Assembly: GCF_003946695.1 (NCBI RefSeq) | Contig: NZ_RHOX01000016.1 | Coordinates: 1 to 62,021 of the forward strand | Length of the DNA stretch: 62,021 bases | Direction: 5' to 3' | DNA from: Lapidilactobacillus bayanensis | GTDB taxonomy: Bacteria; Bacillota; Bacilli; Lactobacillales; Lactobacillaceae | In this document: one piece after another, positions 1 to 7,897 of the stretch | Layout of the letters: every line of letters starts with the position of its first letter | Position numbering within the stretch: position 1 is the first letter of the stretch | Notes under the pieces: model-generated | Told to the model about the DNA's origin: nothing | The model's database searches: none | Seen by the model: the letters and a program-made list of their open reading frames with translations, nothing else | Program-made: the position numbers and the translations under genes

Positions 1-77
1 CATCGTCATTCCTCCTGCTATCTTTTTCTATTATTCTACCTTATCTGATAGTAGATTTAAAACTTTGCAACAGAACC
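1..77 (-). mobile_element. Outer end of an IS6-family (IS1216/ISS1-like) element, cut by the window edge
   Basis: Read on the minus strand, this begins with GGTTCTGTTGCAAAGTTT, the characteristic terminal inverted repeat of IS6-family elements of the IS1216/ISS1 type. It runs through a leader to a GGAGG ribosome site and ATG codons at positions 7-9 and 1-3, which would start the transposase. The 77 bases are the exact reverse complement of positions 61945-62021. Only the start of the element is present; the transposase body lies outside the window. Confidence 0.85.
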
Positions 78-99
78 AAATGACCTCCAGTAAGAATAT

Positions 100-128
100 T
101 TGCATTTTGTATCTACACGGGATATACT
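100..128 (+). promoter_or_regulatory. Promoter of the mazEF operon
   Basis: TTGCAT (100-105) and TATACT (123-128) are separated by exactly 17 bp, a good sigma-A promoter. It lies just inside the IS end and about 33 bp before the mazE start, whose ribosome site is an AGGAGGGG run near 148-155. Confidence 0.7.
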
Positions 129-160
129 TGACTTGTAATAATAATTTAGGAGGGGAAAAT

Positions 161-424
161 ATGGAACTTATTAAAGAACAAACACGCTTAGCAAAGTGGG
201 GAAACTCGAAAGCTGCTAGAATTCCTAGCCAAATTATTAAACAACTGAAATTAGATGATAACCAAGATATGACAATAACCATTGAAAATGGATCAATTGT
301 TTTAACACCAATAAAAAAGAACCCAACCAATATTCACGAACTATTTAAGGATTGGAAAGATGACGGGAAAAGGGATCACGAGCTTGATTGGGGAAAGTCA
401 GAAGGTAATGAACTTCAATGGTAA
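161..424 (+). CDS. mazE: MazE/PemI-type antitoxin, AbrB fold
   Basis: An 87-residue protein with the SpoVT/AbrB DNA-binding pattern near its N-terminus (LAKWGNSKAARIP, then IVLTPI), typical of MazE antitoxins. The acidic, flexible C-terminal half (GKRDHELDW) is where such antitoxins grip their MazF partner. It should neutralise the toxin encoded next and, with it, repress the operon. The ATG at 161 is chosen because AGGAGGGG sits 6-12 bases upstream; a longer reading frame back to 65 has no ribosome site and crosses the promoter. Its end overlaps the next start by 7 bases, so the two are translationally coupled. Confidence 0.88.
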   Translation: MELIKEQTRLAKWGNSKAARIPSQIIKQLKLDDNQDMTITIENGSIVLTPIKKNPTNIHELFKDWKDDGKRDHELDWGKSEGNELQW

Positions 425-762
425 GCCAAGGTGATATATTTTATGTTAACTTTAATCCAAGCCGTGGTCATGAACAGATGAATAAGCGACCAGCCATTGC
501 TCTAAGCAATGATTTAGTCTGTCAGACGAGTAACATGACGATTGTGGCTCCAATTAGCAGTACCAAGCGTAATTTTCCAATGTATCATCGACTAACTAGT
601 AGTCAAACAGTATATGGAAAAGTATTATTAGATCAAACCATAGCCTTAGATTTACGGGCAAGACATGTCACTGATGAAACTATTGTCGATCATGTATCGC
701 GTGAAGAACTAGAAGAAATAATCACTTTGTACAAATTATTGTTTAGTATTGATGACAAATAG
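418..762 (+). CDS. mazF: MazF/PemK-family endoribonuclease toxin
   Basis: A 114-residue protein of normal MazF length. It starts with the family signature GDIFYVNFNPSRGHEQ, followed by RPAIALSN and the TIVAPISST strand, all typical of the PemK/MazF SH3-like barrel. MazF toxins cut mRNA at short motifs when the unstable antitoxin is lost, so the pair probably stabilises the plasmid. The ATG lies inside the end of mazE. A strong hairpin terminator follows at 791-831. Family identity is secure; the cleavage motif cannot be read from sequence. Confidence 0.9.
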   Translation: MVSQGDIFYVNFNPSRGHEQMNKRPAIALSNDLVCQTSNMTIVAPISSTKRNFPMYHRLTSSQTVYGKVLLDQTIALDLRARHVTDETIVDHVSREELEEIITLYKLLFSIDDK

Positions 763-790
763 AAGAAGTCATTTCTTTAATATTAAAACA

Positions 791-831
791 AATAACCCCC
801 AAAATCTATAATATAGATTTTGGGGGTTATT
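791..831 (+). terminator. Strong terminator after mazEF
   Basis: Perfect 19-bp arms (AATAACCCCCAAAATCTAT and its complement) around a 3-base loop, followed by TCTTTC. It closes the mazEF operon and may also act on leftward transcription. Confidence 0.85.
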
Positions 832-907
832 CTTTCAATGTTTTCGAGGGGCGATTTTATAATTATAGACCCTGAAATGATTTACTTGGTTTCTTAAGTT
901 AAGTATT

Positions 908-1114
908 TTATTCAGTGAGTTCTTTCTTTAATTCTCTTTTCCAATTTGGGGAATGGATTATTCTCTTCTTTTCTAAATTTCCCCTTATAATTTCCTGTTT
1001 TGAGAGTTTAGACAATTTTTTCCAAGAATCAGAGAAGATATAAATTGCATTTCCATATATGGCGGAATCTAAAACATATATTTTTTTGTTTTCAAATCGG
1101 AAATAGCCACCGCC
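908..1114 (-). pseudogene. C-terminal remnant of an unrecognised protein
   Basis: About 68 codons remain open on the minus strand and end in a stop, with no start codon or ribosome site; an in-frame stop lies immediately upstream (1115-1117). The peptide is well composed (FRFENKKIYVLDSAIYGNA, later SDSWKKLSKLSK) and looks like the tail of a real protein rather than a chance frame. The family was not recognised. The stretch from about 840 to 1415 holds otherwise only a hairpin. Confidence 0.45.
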
Positions 1115-1250
1115 TTAACTTCTCTACTGGATCTATTATACAGGCAGACTAGCTCTTTAACCAAATATAAAATTAAAGAATCAGTAAGAATACTATATTA
1201 CATATCTGAAAAACAGTTTTTAACTGCTAGGCCATAATTTATAGATAAAT

Positions 1251-1286
1251 AAAAGCAAGCACCTACGTAAAAAAGTGCCTGCTTTT
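1251..1286. terminator. Bidirectional hairpin
   Basis: AAAAGCAAGCAC and GTGCCTGCTTTT form a 12-bp stem with one mismatch, flanked by A and T runs. It lies downstream of the leftward Asp23 operon and can end that transcript. Confidence 0.6.
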
Positions 1287-1415
1287 ACTAATTATCAAAA
1301 AAATTCCCATCTATATTTATAAAAGGTTATCATAACAATTGAAATATTGATTAACTGACCTTTAATTGGCAAATTATTTACGTTCTAAGATGACTAATAT
1401 AGATAATTTGGCTAA

Positions 1416-1556
1416 TTATCCATGTAATTTTTGTTGCAACGTATCACCAATGCCATCTACCTTCTTAGCAGCCAAGACGGTGCCGCCGATGAGAACACCA
1501 CCTACAATGAGCGTAGAAGCGATCATAAACTTAAATACACTTTTCAAGACGTCCAT
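1416..1556 (-). CDS. 46-residue membrane protein, last gene of the Asp23 operon
   Basis: A short gene reading MDVLKSVFKFMIASTL, then a glycine-rich hydrophobic stretch (VGGVLIGGTVLAA) and a polar tail ending KLHG. It has one predicted membrane span. A strong ribosome site (AAGGGGG) lies 6 bases before the ATG, and it begins 11 bases after the GlsB-like gene ends. Its place as fifth gene of the operon and its own ribosome site argue that it is real. No function is known to me. Confidence 0.7.
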   Translation of the reverse strand: MDVLKSVFKFMIASTLIVGGVLIGGTVLAAKKVDGIGDTLQQKLHG

Positions 1557-1567
1557 AAAATTCCCCC

Positions 1568-1819
1568 TTACTTTTTACTGGTTCGACCAACAACTAATGA
1601 AACAATCAGAACTAAAATAATTGCCCCGATGATCGATGGTATCAATGCCATGCCAGCTAATGAAGGGCCCCAAGTTCCAAGGAGCCCTTGGCCAATCCAT
1701 GCACCAATCAAACCAGCTACGATGTTTGCAATCCAGCCCATAGCAGCACCACGGTTAGTGATTGCGCCAGCAATGGCACCAATGATTGCCCCGACGATTA
1801 ATGACCAAATAAGTCCCAT
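1568..1819 (-). CDS. GlsB/YeaQ/YmgE-family stress response membrane protein
   Basis: An 83-residue, almost wholly hydrophobic protein with three glycine-rich membrane spans (IWSLIVGAIIGAIAGAI, IANIVAGLIGAWIGQGL, IPSIIGAIILVLIVSLV) and a short basic tail. This is the usual size and layout of the transglycosylase-associated (GlsB) family, which is commonly encoded next to Gls24/Asp23 proteins in lactic acid bacteria. Its molecular role is not known; it is induced with envelope stress genes in relatives. Confidence 0.85.
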   Translation of the reverse strand: MGLIWSLIVGAIIGAIAGAITNRGAAMGWIANIVAGLIGAWIGQGLLGTWGPSLAGMALIPSIIGAIILVLIVSLVVGRTSKK

Positions 1820-1833
1820 ATTTACTCACTCCC

Positions 1834-2376
1834 TTAGTTAACACGACTAGATTTATTGTTAGACGTTACTTTATCAACGCTGTCACTTAATGTTTCCTTC
1901 GATTTCTTTGCGCCCTCACTGACAGCTTCCTTCGTTTTGTCTGTAGCATCGATCACGCGATCTTGCAGAGAAGTCGAATCTTTTTCATGTTGCTCCTTTG
2001 TCTTGACATCAACAACATTCACATTTACTTCAATTACTTCTAAGTCGGTCATGTTCTTTACTTCCCGAACGATAACATTTTTGATCTTGTCATACAGTTT
2101 AGAAATATCAATGCCGTATTCAGCAACAATGTCGAGATCCACTGCAACCTGCTTTTTTCCAACCTCTACATCAATTCCTGATGTGACATCGGAAGTATTA
2201 ACTAGTTTTTCAGCAACATTTGCGAAAAAGCCGCCATCTACGGTTAATAAGCCATCTACTTCAGAAAGTGCGATACCAATGATTTTTTGAATAACCTTAT
2301 CATCAAATGTTAAATTGCCTTTAACACCAGACTTTTCGTTAGTTGTTGTTTTTTCACTTGGCGTTCCATTCTGCAT
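1834..2376 (-). CDS. asp23: Asp23/Gls24-family envelope stress protein
   Basis: A 180-residue protein whose middle (about residues 20-130) matches the Asp23 fold: GNLTFDDKVIQKIIGIALSE, VDGLL, the VEVGKKQVAVDLDIVAEYG strand and VIEVNVNVVDV. The C-terminal 50 residues are charged and helical (DATDKTKEAVSEGAKKSKE). Asp23 proteins gather on the inner face of the membrane, tethered by AmaP, which is encoded two genes upstream. The gene sits in a compact operon with 15- and 27-base gaps. Family call is firm; which stress it serves here is inferred. Confidence 0.92.
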   Translation of the reverse strand: MQNGTPSEKTTTNEKSGVKGNLTFDDKVIQKIIGIALSEVDGLLTVDGGFFANVAEKLVNTSDVTSGIDVEVGKKQVAVDLDIVAEYGIDISKLYDKIKNVIVREVKNMTDLEVIEVNVNVVDVKTKEQHEKDSTSLQDRVIDATDKTKEAVSEGAKKSKETLSDSVDKVTSNNKSSRVN

Positions 2377-2403
2377 AATTTTTCCTCCTTATAATTCAAA
2401 CAG

Positions 2404-2589
2404 TTATTTAAAAACATTTGTTAAGATACCAGTTTTTTGAATATAATAACCCGCGGTAATCCCGATTGCCATAAAAATCAAAACAAAAAGCGTCTTGAAA
2501 AATCCAAAAGTGATGAGAAGGACCGCTAAGAGCAATCCTATAATTCCACCAATTAGTGGCCAAAAATAGGCTTTAATAAGTTCGGTCAC
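2404..2589 (-). CDS. DUF2273-family small membrane protein
   Basis: A 61-residue protein with two hydrophobic helices (YFWPLIGGIIGLLLAVLLITF and LFVLIFMAIGITAGYYIQ) and short polar ends. This matches the small DUF2273 proteins that regularly lie between amaP and asp23 in staphylococci and lactobacilli. It begins 11 bases after amaP ends. A structural or anchoring role in the Asp23 membrane complex is likely but unproven. Confidence 0.85.
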   Translation of the reverse strand: MTELIKAYFWPLIGGIIGLLLAVLLITFGFFKTLFVLIFMAIGITAGYYIQKTGILTNVFK

Positions 2590-2600
2590 GTTATCACCTC

Positions 2601-3161
2601 CTAGACAACTCGAGATTGATGCACATTAGCGTCCGACTCATTGAAATCAACGAGTCGGATTTTTATTTTTTTCTGTTCAGAAATTCCAAGACAAATACGC
2701 AAATCTTTTTTTAATTGATTGAGAAAATTTGCAGTCTGTTGCTTGGCATTGACTGAATTTAGTAGATCACCCGATATTTTAAGTGTGATCCTTTTTCGTG
2801 ATAACTTAGCTGATACCTTGGGGTTACCAATAAAGGGTTCATGTTGAAGTGCTGAAAGAGCAAAATGCTCAATAGCTTTCTTACTGATGGTAACTTGACC
2901 ATCAGACTTTTGATGAAGATATAATGACTGTGACCGTGGCCAAAAAAGTGTGATAAGCAATAAAACAATTAACACCGCTGCCAGAATTATCCCACTCCAA
3001 AAAAGGTATATCGGTTCGTACTGATCCAACCAATCAAACTTTAATTGCATGGGTGTGCTAGTGCCAATGGCCGTTGACCAATTTTTAAAGACAAGAACTA
3101 TGGACAAAGGAAATGCAAGGATAATAACAACTACTATTAAAGCCTTAAATATAAATCGCAA
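2601..3161 (-). CDS. amaP: AmaP, membrane anchor of Asp23
   Basis: A protein of about 187 residues with a first membrane helix (FKALIVVVIILAFPLSIVL), a second near residue 60 (LFWSGIILAAVLIVLLLITLF), and a cytoplasmic domain with Asp23-like strands (VTISKKAIEHFALSA). This is the AmaP layout: it fixes Asp23 at the membrane. I chose a TTG start at 3161 because AAAGGTGGTG precedes it at good spacing and an extended -10 (TGCTATAAT, 3183-3191) lies just upstream, which would put the transcript start downstream of the alternative ATG at 3221. It is the first gene of the five-gene operon. Confidence 0.85.
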   Translation of the reverse strand: MRFIFKALIVVVIILAFPLSIVLVFKNWSTAIGTSTPMQLKFDWLDQYEPIYLFWSGIILAAVLIVLLLITLFWPRSQSLYLHQKSDGQVTISKKAIEHFALSALQHEPFIGNPKVSAKLSRKRITLKISGDLLNSVNAKQQTANFLNQLKKDLRICLGISEQKKIKIRLVDFNESDANVHQSRVV

Positions 3162-3182
3162 ATCATCACCACCTTTACCATC

Positions 3183-3191
3183 ATTATAGCA
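3183..3191 (-). promoter_or_regulatory. Extended -10 promoter of the Asp23 operon
   Basis: On the minus strand TGCTATAAT forms an extended -10 element; no clear -35 is seen. The predicted transcript start is near 3176, leaving a very short leader before the TTG at 3161. Confidence 0.5.
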
Positions 3192-3264
3192 GACAGGTAG
3201 TGATGATGAAATTATATGCACTTATAAGAAACCAATTAAAATTTTTATTTGAATAAACCAATCT

Positions 3265-3290
3265 GGCCACTAGGGTATATCCTAGTGGCC
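3265..3290. other. 26-bp palindrome like the resolvase crossover sites (site A)
   Basis: GGCCACTAGG, GTATAT, CCTAGTGGCC form a near-perfect dyad. It closely matches the palindrome upstream of the resolvase gene at 26131-26156 and resembles that at 31978-32002, including the left flank TCAAAAAGGCC on the minus strand. Unlike those two it lacks the accessory repeats on the other side. It is followed by TTTTTG on the plus strand, so it could equally be a terminator. Confidence 0.45.
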
Positions 3291-3339
3291 TTTTTGAGCT
3301 TTTAAAATAGAATAAGTCCTGCTTTTTCTAATATCAGAT

Positions 3340-4056
3340 TTAATCATCCATATGTTTTTGTAAATTTTGCGTTAGACATATTAAGTCTGGTACATTTAGC
3401 TCAACAGTATTAGTGCCTTCTCTACGATAGTACTTACCATTGTAGGGTTCAGGTTTCCCAGTATTATCTATTTTAATGGATAATACTGTTGCACCGTTAT
3501 AGGTATAACTTTTTATGTCTTTTAACATTGTCATCATCTCTTCACTAACAGGCTCTTGAGATAGTGCTGAGAAATAATGTTGATAATACTCATCGATACT
3601 TTTTCCACTTAATGTTAAATCTCTTTTAATCCCAACAATGGAAATAGGTCCTATCTTAAATGGTTCTATTCCAAGGTCAGATGCGTTATAAGAATCAGAA
3701 TCAGAATCGGCAACACCAATCATGATGTAAGAACTCTTATGACTCGGAGTATTGGCAAAAGAAGTTGCTTTTTTTGCTATATTGGATACTAGTTTCGTGT
3801 TGAAAGTTTTCTTTTGCGTCTGTGGATTGAACGAATACAAACCAAGTTTAAATTCAAACCGTTCTGTTTCGCCAGAACTGTCTTCAAGTATTTGTTTAAG
3901 TATCTGTCCATCGCTATATTTTTTTAATTCGTCCTTGCTAAAAATGAACCCTGGATCAAGTAATCCCTCAACAAGAGTAATATTGGTTTCCCTATCGGAA
4001 ACTTTTATAGAATGAGATCCCTTTGCTAATTTAGATTCAAGTCCAGTGCTCTTATG
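3340..4056 (-). pseudogene. Truncated AlbA_2 (Schlafen-type) domain protein
   Basis: An open frame of about 238 codons with no start codon at its upstream edge, where an in-frame TAG precedes the codons HKSTGLESKLAKG. The middle carries the AlbA_2 pattern: FEFKLG, then an Asn-containing ATSFANTPSHK segment and SYIMIGVADSD, ending in KYYRREGTNT. Such domains occur in nucleic-acid or ATP-binding regulators. An internal TTG at 3838-3840 could give a 166-residue product, but it would lose the N-terminal half of the domain. Likely a 5'-truncated gene broken at about 4050. Confidence 0.55.
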
Positions 4057-4118
4057 CTAGATTTACGGACAGATTTTCTTCTGCCCTGTAAACTAATAGC
4101 ATAGGAGCATTTTTTAAT

Positions 4119-4898
4119 ATGATTCGATACAAAAAAGAATTTAAGCAGTTGTTGCAGGCGGCAATCAAGGTCGGAACGGTGAATAAGCAGTTGCAGCGTG
4201 AGACGATGGTGGGGCGGTTGATTGCGGGCAATTTGCCTAGTTACGCCCCTAGCCATCAAACATTGAATCCCAAGTCACCGTTGATGGGTCGGCGGATTGC
4301 ATTTCTGGGATCGTCAATTACGGCCGGTGCGGGTGCACTGGAAGATTCGTTCGTCGATTATCTCGTCGCGACGGATGGCGTGATTGCCATCAAGGAAGCG
4401 GTGAGTGGCACCACTTTAGCAGGTAACGCACCAGATAGCTATGTGCAGCGGCTCTATCATCGGATTCCAGTGACCCAACCATTGGACGCTTTTGTCTGCC
4501 AACTTTCAACCAATGATGGGCGGCATGACAAGGCTATGGGGCAAGTTACGGGTGCACAACAGCGCCACGGCTTTGACGAAACGACGACGCTCGGAGCGAT
4601 TGAAACAATCGTGGCCTATGTTCAACAGCATTGGGCGGTGCCAATCGTGTTCTTCACTTGTGTGCGAAAACACGATGCGAATTATGGTAAATTAGTGCAG
4701 CAATTGAAAGTCTTACAAAAAAAGTGGCACTTCACGATTATTGACCTCTGGCAAGATCCAGTGGTCAAAGCTGAAAATCGCGCCCAACCACTAGCAATGG
4801 TCGACGACGCTCATCCAACCCGATTAGGTTATCGGAATATCTGGACGCCAATTTTTCGGCAACAATTAACGGACGTGCTTCGCCAGTCGGAACCATAA
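4119..4898 (+). CDS. SGNH/GDSL-family hydrolase
   Basis: A 259-residue protein with the blocks of SGNH hydrolases: GSSIT (residues 64-68, catalytic Ser), SGTTLAG near 95 (oxyanion Gly), QLSTND near 128 (Asn), and DDAHPTRLGY at 229-238 with the catalytic Asp/His pair. No signal peptide is visible, so it is probably a cytoplasmic esterase or lipase; the substrate is unknown. The GC-richer codons (GCG, CGG) differ from the flanking AT-rich genes and suggest a chromosome-type lactobacillar origin. A bidirectional terminator follows. Confidence 0.85.
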   Translation: MIRYKKEFKQLLQAAIKVGTVNKQLQRETMVGRLIAGNLPSYAPSHQTLNPKSPLMGRRIAFLGSSITAGAGALEDSFVDYLVATDGVIAIKEAVSGTTLAGNAPDSYVQRLYHRIPVTQPLDAFVCQLSTNDGRHDKAMGQVTGAQQRHGFDETTTLGAIETIVAYVQQHWAVPIVFFTCVRKHDANYGKLVQQLKVLQKKWHFTIIDLWQDPVVKAENRAQPLAMVDDAHPTRLGYRNIWTPIFRQQLTDVLRQSEP

Positions 4899-4950
4899 TC
4901 GTCAATCGATTTCGCGTTTTCAAGGCTTCCGTCGATAGTCTAAAGAAATA

Positions 4951-5005
4951 AACATAACGACCGGATGAACCTGTCATGTGATAGGCTCATCCGGTCGTTA
5001 TGTTT
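4951..5005. terminator. Bidirectional terminator between convergent genes
   Basis: Arms 4951-4972 and 4983-5004 pair almost perfectly (core ACATAACGACCGGATGA) around a 10-base loop, with TTTT on the right side and AA on the left. It separates the convergent SGNH hydrolase and EF-hand genes. Confidence 0.85.
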
Positions 5006-5026
5006 TAGCTTACTTCAAATTTTAGG

Positions 5027-5587
5027 TTAGTCTGCGACTTCAATCTTCCCAACCGCAATTGGTAAGGTGACGTGTGCATCGTAGGCGCCAACTTCACCAG
5101 CAACGGTGGCTGGTAAAGCCAAGCCTTGTGGTACGCCGTGAATGTAGATGACCCGTTTGTCGAGTTCCAAGTCATCGGTACCAAAGACTTCTTTGAACTT
5201 CGCTTGCAAATCAGCTAATGGCACATCGATTTCGTAGGCAAAGTGGCCTTGGGCGTCAGCGACTGGGTAGTTATCATTTGGCACGTCCATGTGATGTGGG
5301 GCGTTGTCAAATGGCACCATCGTTGTCCCTGAGACTGGTTCAGTTTCTGGCAAGTCGACAAATCCGTCATGATTGGCATCCTGCGCCATCGTGGCAATTT
5401 GGGCCGCCTTACCATCTGGAAAACCGTGGAAATGTTCCCAGTGTTGCGTATTTGCAGGTGTATCAAACATTTCAATCGCCACGTGTAATTGGTCACCGTC
5501 TTCAACAAAGGTGGCAGTTCCATGGGGTGCCGTTCCAATGCCTTCTACGTTTAGTGGTACGATGTTAGCAACGTATTTTTTAGTCAT
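5027..5587 (-). CDS. Uncharacterised protein with SOD/CHRD-like His motifs and an EF-hand loop
   Basis: A 186-residue protein without a signal peptide. It has a His cluster HWEHFHGFPDG (residues 49-59) that resembles the metal or beta-barrel motifs of CHRD and Cu/Zn superoxide dismutase-like folds, a second His pair (APHHMD) and YIHGVP. Between them lies a canonical 12-residue EF-hand calcium loop, DANHDGFVDLPE (residues 70-81). The ATG at 5587 is chosen because GGAGG lies 8 bases upstream. The pattern suggests a small metal-binding barrel; activity cannot be assigned. It is acidic throughout. Confidence 0.65.
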   Translation of the reverse strand: MTKKYVANIVPLNVEGIGTAPHGTATFVEDGDQLHVAIEMFDTPANTQHWEHFHGFPDGKAAQIATMAQDANHDGFVDLPETEPVSGTTMVPFDNAPHHMDVPNDNYPVADAQGHFAYEIDVPLADLQAKFKEVFGTDDLELDKRVIYIHGVPQGLALPATVAGEVGAYDAHVTLPIAVGKIEVAD

Positions 5588-5832
5588 GAATGATTCCTCC
5601 AATTCTTCATTATAAGTCCATTATATGCTATTTTAAACTTATTAAAATTGATATATGTCAAGAAAGGAAAATTTATGCACTCAAAAATGGATTGTATCAC
5701 ATTGACCCGACTAATTCAGTAATGATGCATATTATTTCCAGTCAAACTAGTGTTCAAGCTATACTGAGACTATCAAAAGCTTACTAAATAAGCGATGAAT
5801 AAACTTAATTTTTTAATCAAGAGGCGATTGTC

Positions 5833-6729
5833 ATGGCAACAACTTACGGCATTTTCTATAACGGACAAGCGGGTAATGGGCAAGCGGCAACCGTCGCCCA
5901 TCAAACCGCGCAAGCGCTATCGAACCACGGCATTGAGTCTCAATTACTGACAACACCAGGAATCCCCCGGGCAATTGCGTTAATTAAGCAAACACTTCCT
6001 CAACTGTCAGCACTAATTGTTATTGGTGGAGATGGCACACTGAACGTTGCAATGACAGCCCTAATCCAAGCTGAAGCACATATTCGTATCGGCGTTATTC
6101 CCATGGGAACGGTTAATAATTTTGCAACCCGCTACCAGTTACCAACTGACCCCCAAGCGGCCATCGAACTAATTTGTACTCAGCCGGCGACCCAAGCAGT
6201 CGGCATGCTAGTTTGTAATCAACGCCGGGCAGTCGTGAGTTCACTGACATTCGGTAATTTGGCTGACATTTCCAATGAAGTTCGACAATCTGAGAAGCAG
6301 CGATTCGGTAAATTAAGCTATCTTTACCGTGCTATTCGCCATATTGGTCACAATAAGTCACTGCCAATTCGATATCAATTCAAACACGAAGGAAGCCACA
6401 CCTTAAAAACATGGTTCTGTTTGATTACAACGACCAAATCAGTCGGTGGGCACGTCTATAGCGCGTCTGCTCCAGGAAAAATGCATATTAGTCTACTTAA
6501 CAACATTGGCTGGCGGCAAGTAATTCCATATATTTGGTTCGCACTAACGGGGAACTTGCAAAACTCCAAGGCCATTACACAGCTAACGGCAACCAGTGCA
6601 CGAATTACGAGTGCAACTGGTCAAGCCGTGACGACACGTATTGACGGCGACCCAGCGGTTAAACTGCCAATTGAATTGACCTATTTGACAGACCGCTTCG
6701 AATTGATCGTACCAACAGTCATCGAATAA
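5833..6729 (+). CDS. Diacylglycerol/lipid kinase family protein (DgkB/YegS type)
   Basis: A 298-residue protein, the usual length for this family. It shows the nucleotide-binding motif GGDGTLN (65-71) and the second conserved motif PMGTVNNFA (90-98), then the C-terminal beta-sandwich with RIDGDPA near residue 274. These enzymes phosphorylate diacylglycerol or related lipids at the inner membrane face. The start is preceded by AGAGGCGAT. An IS30 element lies 20 bp after the stop. Confidence 0.9.
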   Translation: MATTYGIFYNGQAGNGQAATVAHQTAQALSNHGIESQLLTTPGIPRAIALIKQTLPQLSALIVIGGDGTLNVAMTALIQAEAHIRIGVIPMGTVNNFATRYQLPTDPQAAIELICTQPATQAVGMLVCNQRRAVVSSLTFGNLADISNEVRQSEKQRFGKLSYLYRAIRHIGHNKSLPIRYQFKHEGSHTLKTWFCLITTTKSVGGHVYSASAPGKMHISLLNNIGWRQVIPYIWFALTGNLQNSKAITQLTATSARITSATGQAVTTRIDGDPAVKLPIELTYLTDRFELIVPTVIE

Positions 6730-6748
6730 CGACGTATTTTTTATTAAT

Positions 6749-7791
6749 GGCAGATTGTAAAATTAATCCGAACGCTGTTCGGACAAAAAAGATCAGCTAC
6801 CTTTAAAATGGTGTTTACCACAAACCCATCTTTTAGGAGCTGATCTTTTGTCTAGTATAACCTATTCCGAACGAATTAAAATCGAAACCTTTTGTGAACT
6901 AGGGCTGTCCAATATCCAAATGGGCGTTCGGCTGAACCGATCACCGTCAACAATTTCTTATGAATTATCTCGATGTCAACCTTATCAGGCTGAATTAGCA
7001 CAAACAGATGCCGAATACAAGCGATCACGATGTGGTCGGAAAACTAAGCTGAGCGATGAGTTAAAGCAAAAAATTCTCAACCATTTACGTCTAAGCTGGT
7101 CACCAGGAATGATTGCTCACGAATTTAAACTAGCTACTAAATCTATTTATAATTGGCTAAATCAGGGGAGAATTGGTTTCTCCTTGAATGATCTACCTGA
7201 ACATGGCGTACGCCAACGGCGTAACGTTGACCAACGATCCAAATATAATCAATCTTTGGGGCGATCAATTGAACAGCGTCCCATGATGATTAATCAACGT
7301 AATCGCATCGGCGATTTTGAACTAGATACAGTCGTTGGTCCTCGTGGGCATAGTAAGGCAGTTTTATTAACTTTAATCGATCGAAAATCACGGTTCCTTT
7401 GGGCATACCGGTTAAAAGATCGGACGACAGCGACTGTTAATGAAGCACTAACTAAGTTCCTAACCACTTTTAATGGTCCGGTGCACAGCTTTACTGTGGA
7501 CCGTGGCACTGAGTTTAGTGGGCTAGTATCACTTGAATCACAATATGGTATTAAGACCTATTACTGCCATGCTTATACGCCAGCTGAACGTGGTAGTAAT
7601 GAACGCTTTAATCGGAATTTACGTTATTTTTATCCTAAAGGGACTCGTTTTGAGCACATTAGTGCTCAAGATTTAACGACGACGTTACTCCAAATTAACC
7701 AGCGACCGCTTAAAATACTCGACTGGCAAACACCGTATCAGGTTATGCTGACAAATTTGTCCAAAAATTCGGATTAAATTTGCAATCTACC
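6749..7791 (+). mobile_element. ISLpl1-like IS30-family element, complete
   Basis: About 1043 bp bounded by inverted repeats GGCAGATTGTAAAATTAATCC (shown truncated) and, at the right, the complement of GGTAGATTGCAAATTTAATC. One transposase gene fills it. No matching target duplication is obvious. A 202-bp deletion derivative of the same element lies at 23490-23691. Confidence 0.85.
6848..7777 (+). CDS. IS30-family transposase (ISLpl1-like)
   Basis: A 309-residue IS30 transposase: N-terminal helix-turn-helix (IQMGVRLNRSPSTISYELSR) and the DDE catalytic core with GDFELDTVVG, SFTVDRGTEF and ERGSNERFNRNLR. It is full length and shows no frameshift, so it is probably active. Start ATG variants are limited; AGGAGCTGATC lies upstream. 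Confidence 0.93.
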   Translation: MSSITYSERIKIETFCELGLSNIQMGVRLNRSPSTISYELSRCQPYQAELAQTDAEYKRSRCGRKTKLSDELKQKILNHLRLSWSPGMIAHEFKLATKSIYNWLNQGRIGFSLNDLPEHGVRQRRNVDQRSKYNQSLGRSIEQRPMMINQRNRIGDFELDTVVGPRGHSKAVLLTLIDRKSRFLWAYRLKDRTTATVNEALTKFLTTFNGPVHSFTVDRGTEFSGLVSLESQYGIKTYYCHAYTPAERGSNERFNRNLRYFYPKGTRFEHISAQDLTTTLLQINQRPLKILDWQTPYQVMLTNLSKNSD

Positions 7792-7897
7792 TTATAAGTG
7801 TCATTCACACTATCTCTTGTAGGATCTCCTTATTAGACAAGCAAATTAAAATGTGGAATAATACTGTTGTAACAAATACATTATGGGAGGTTATATT

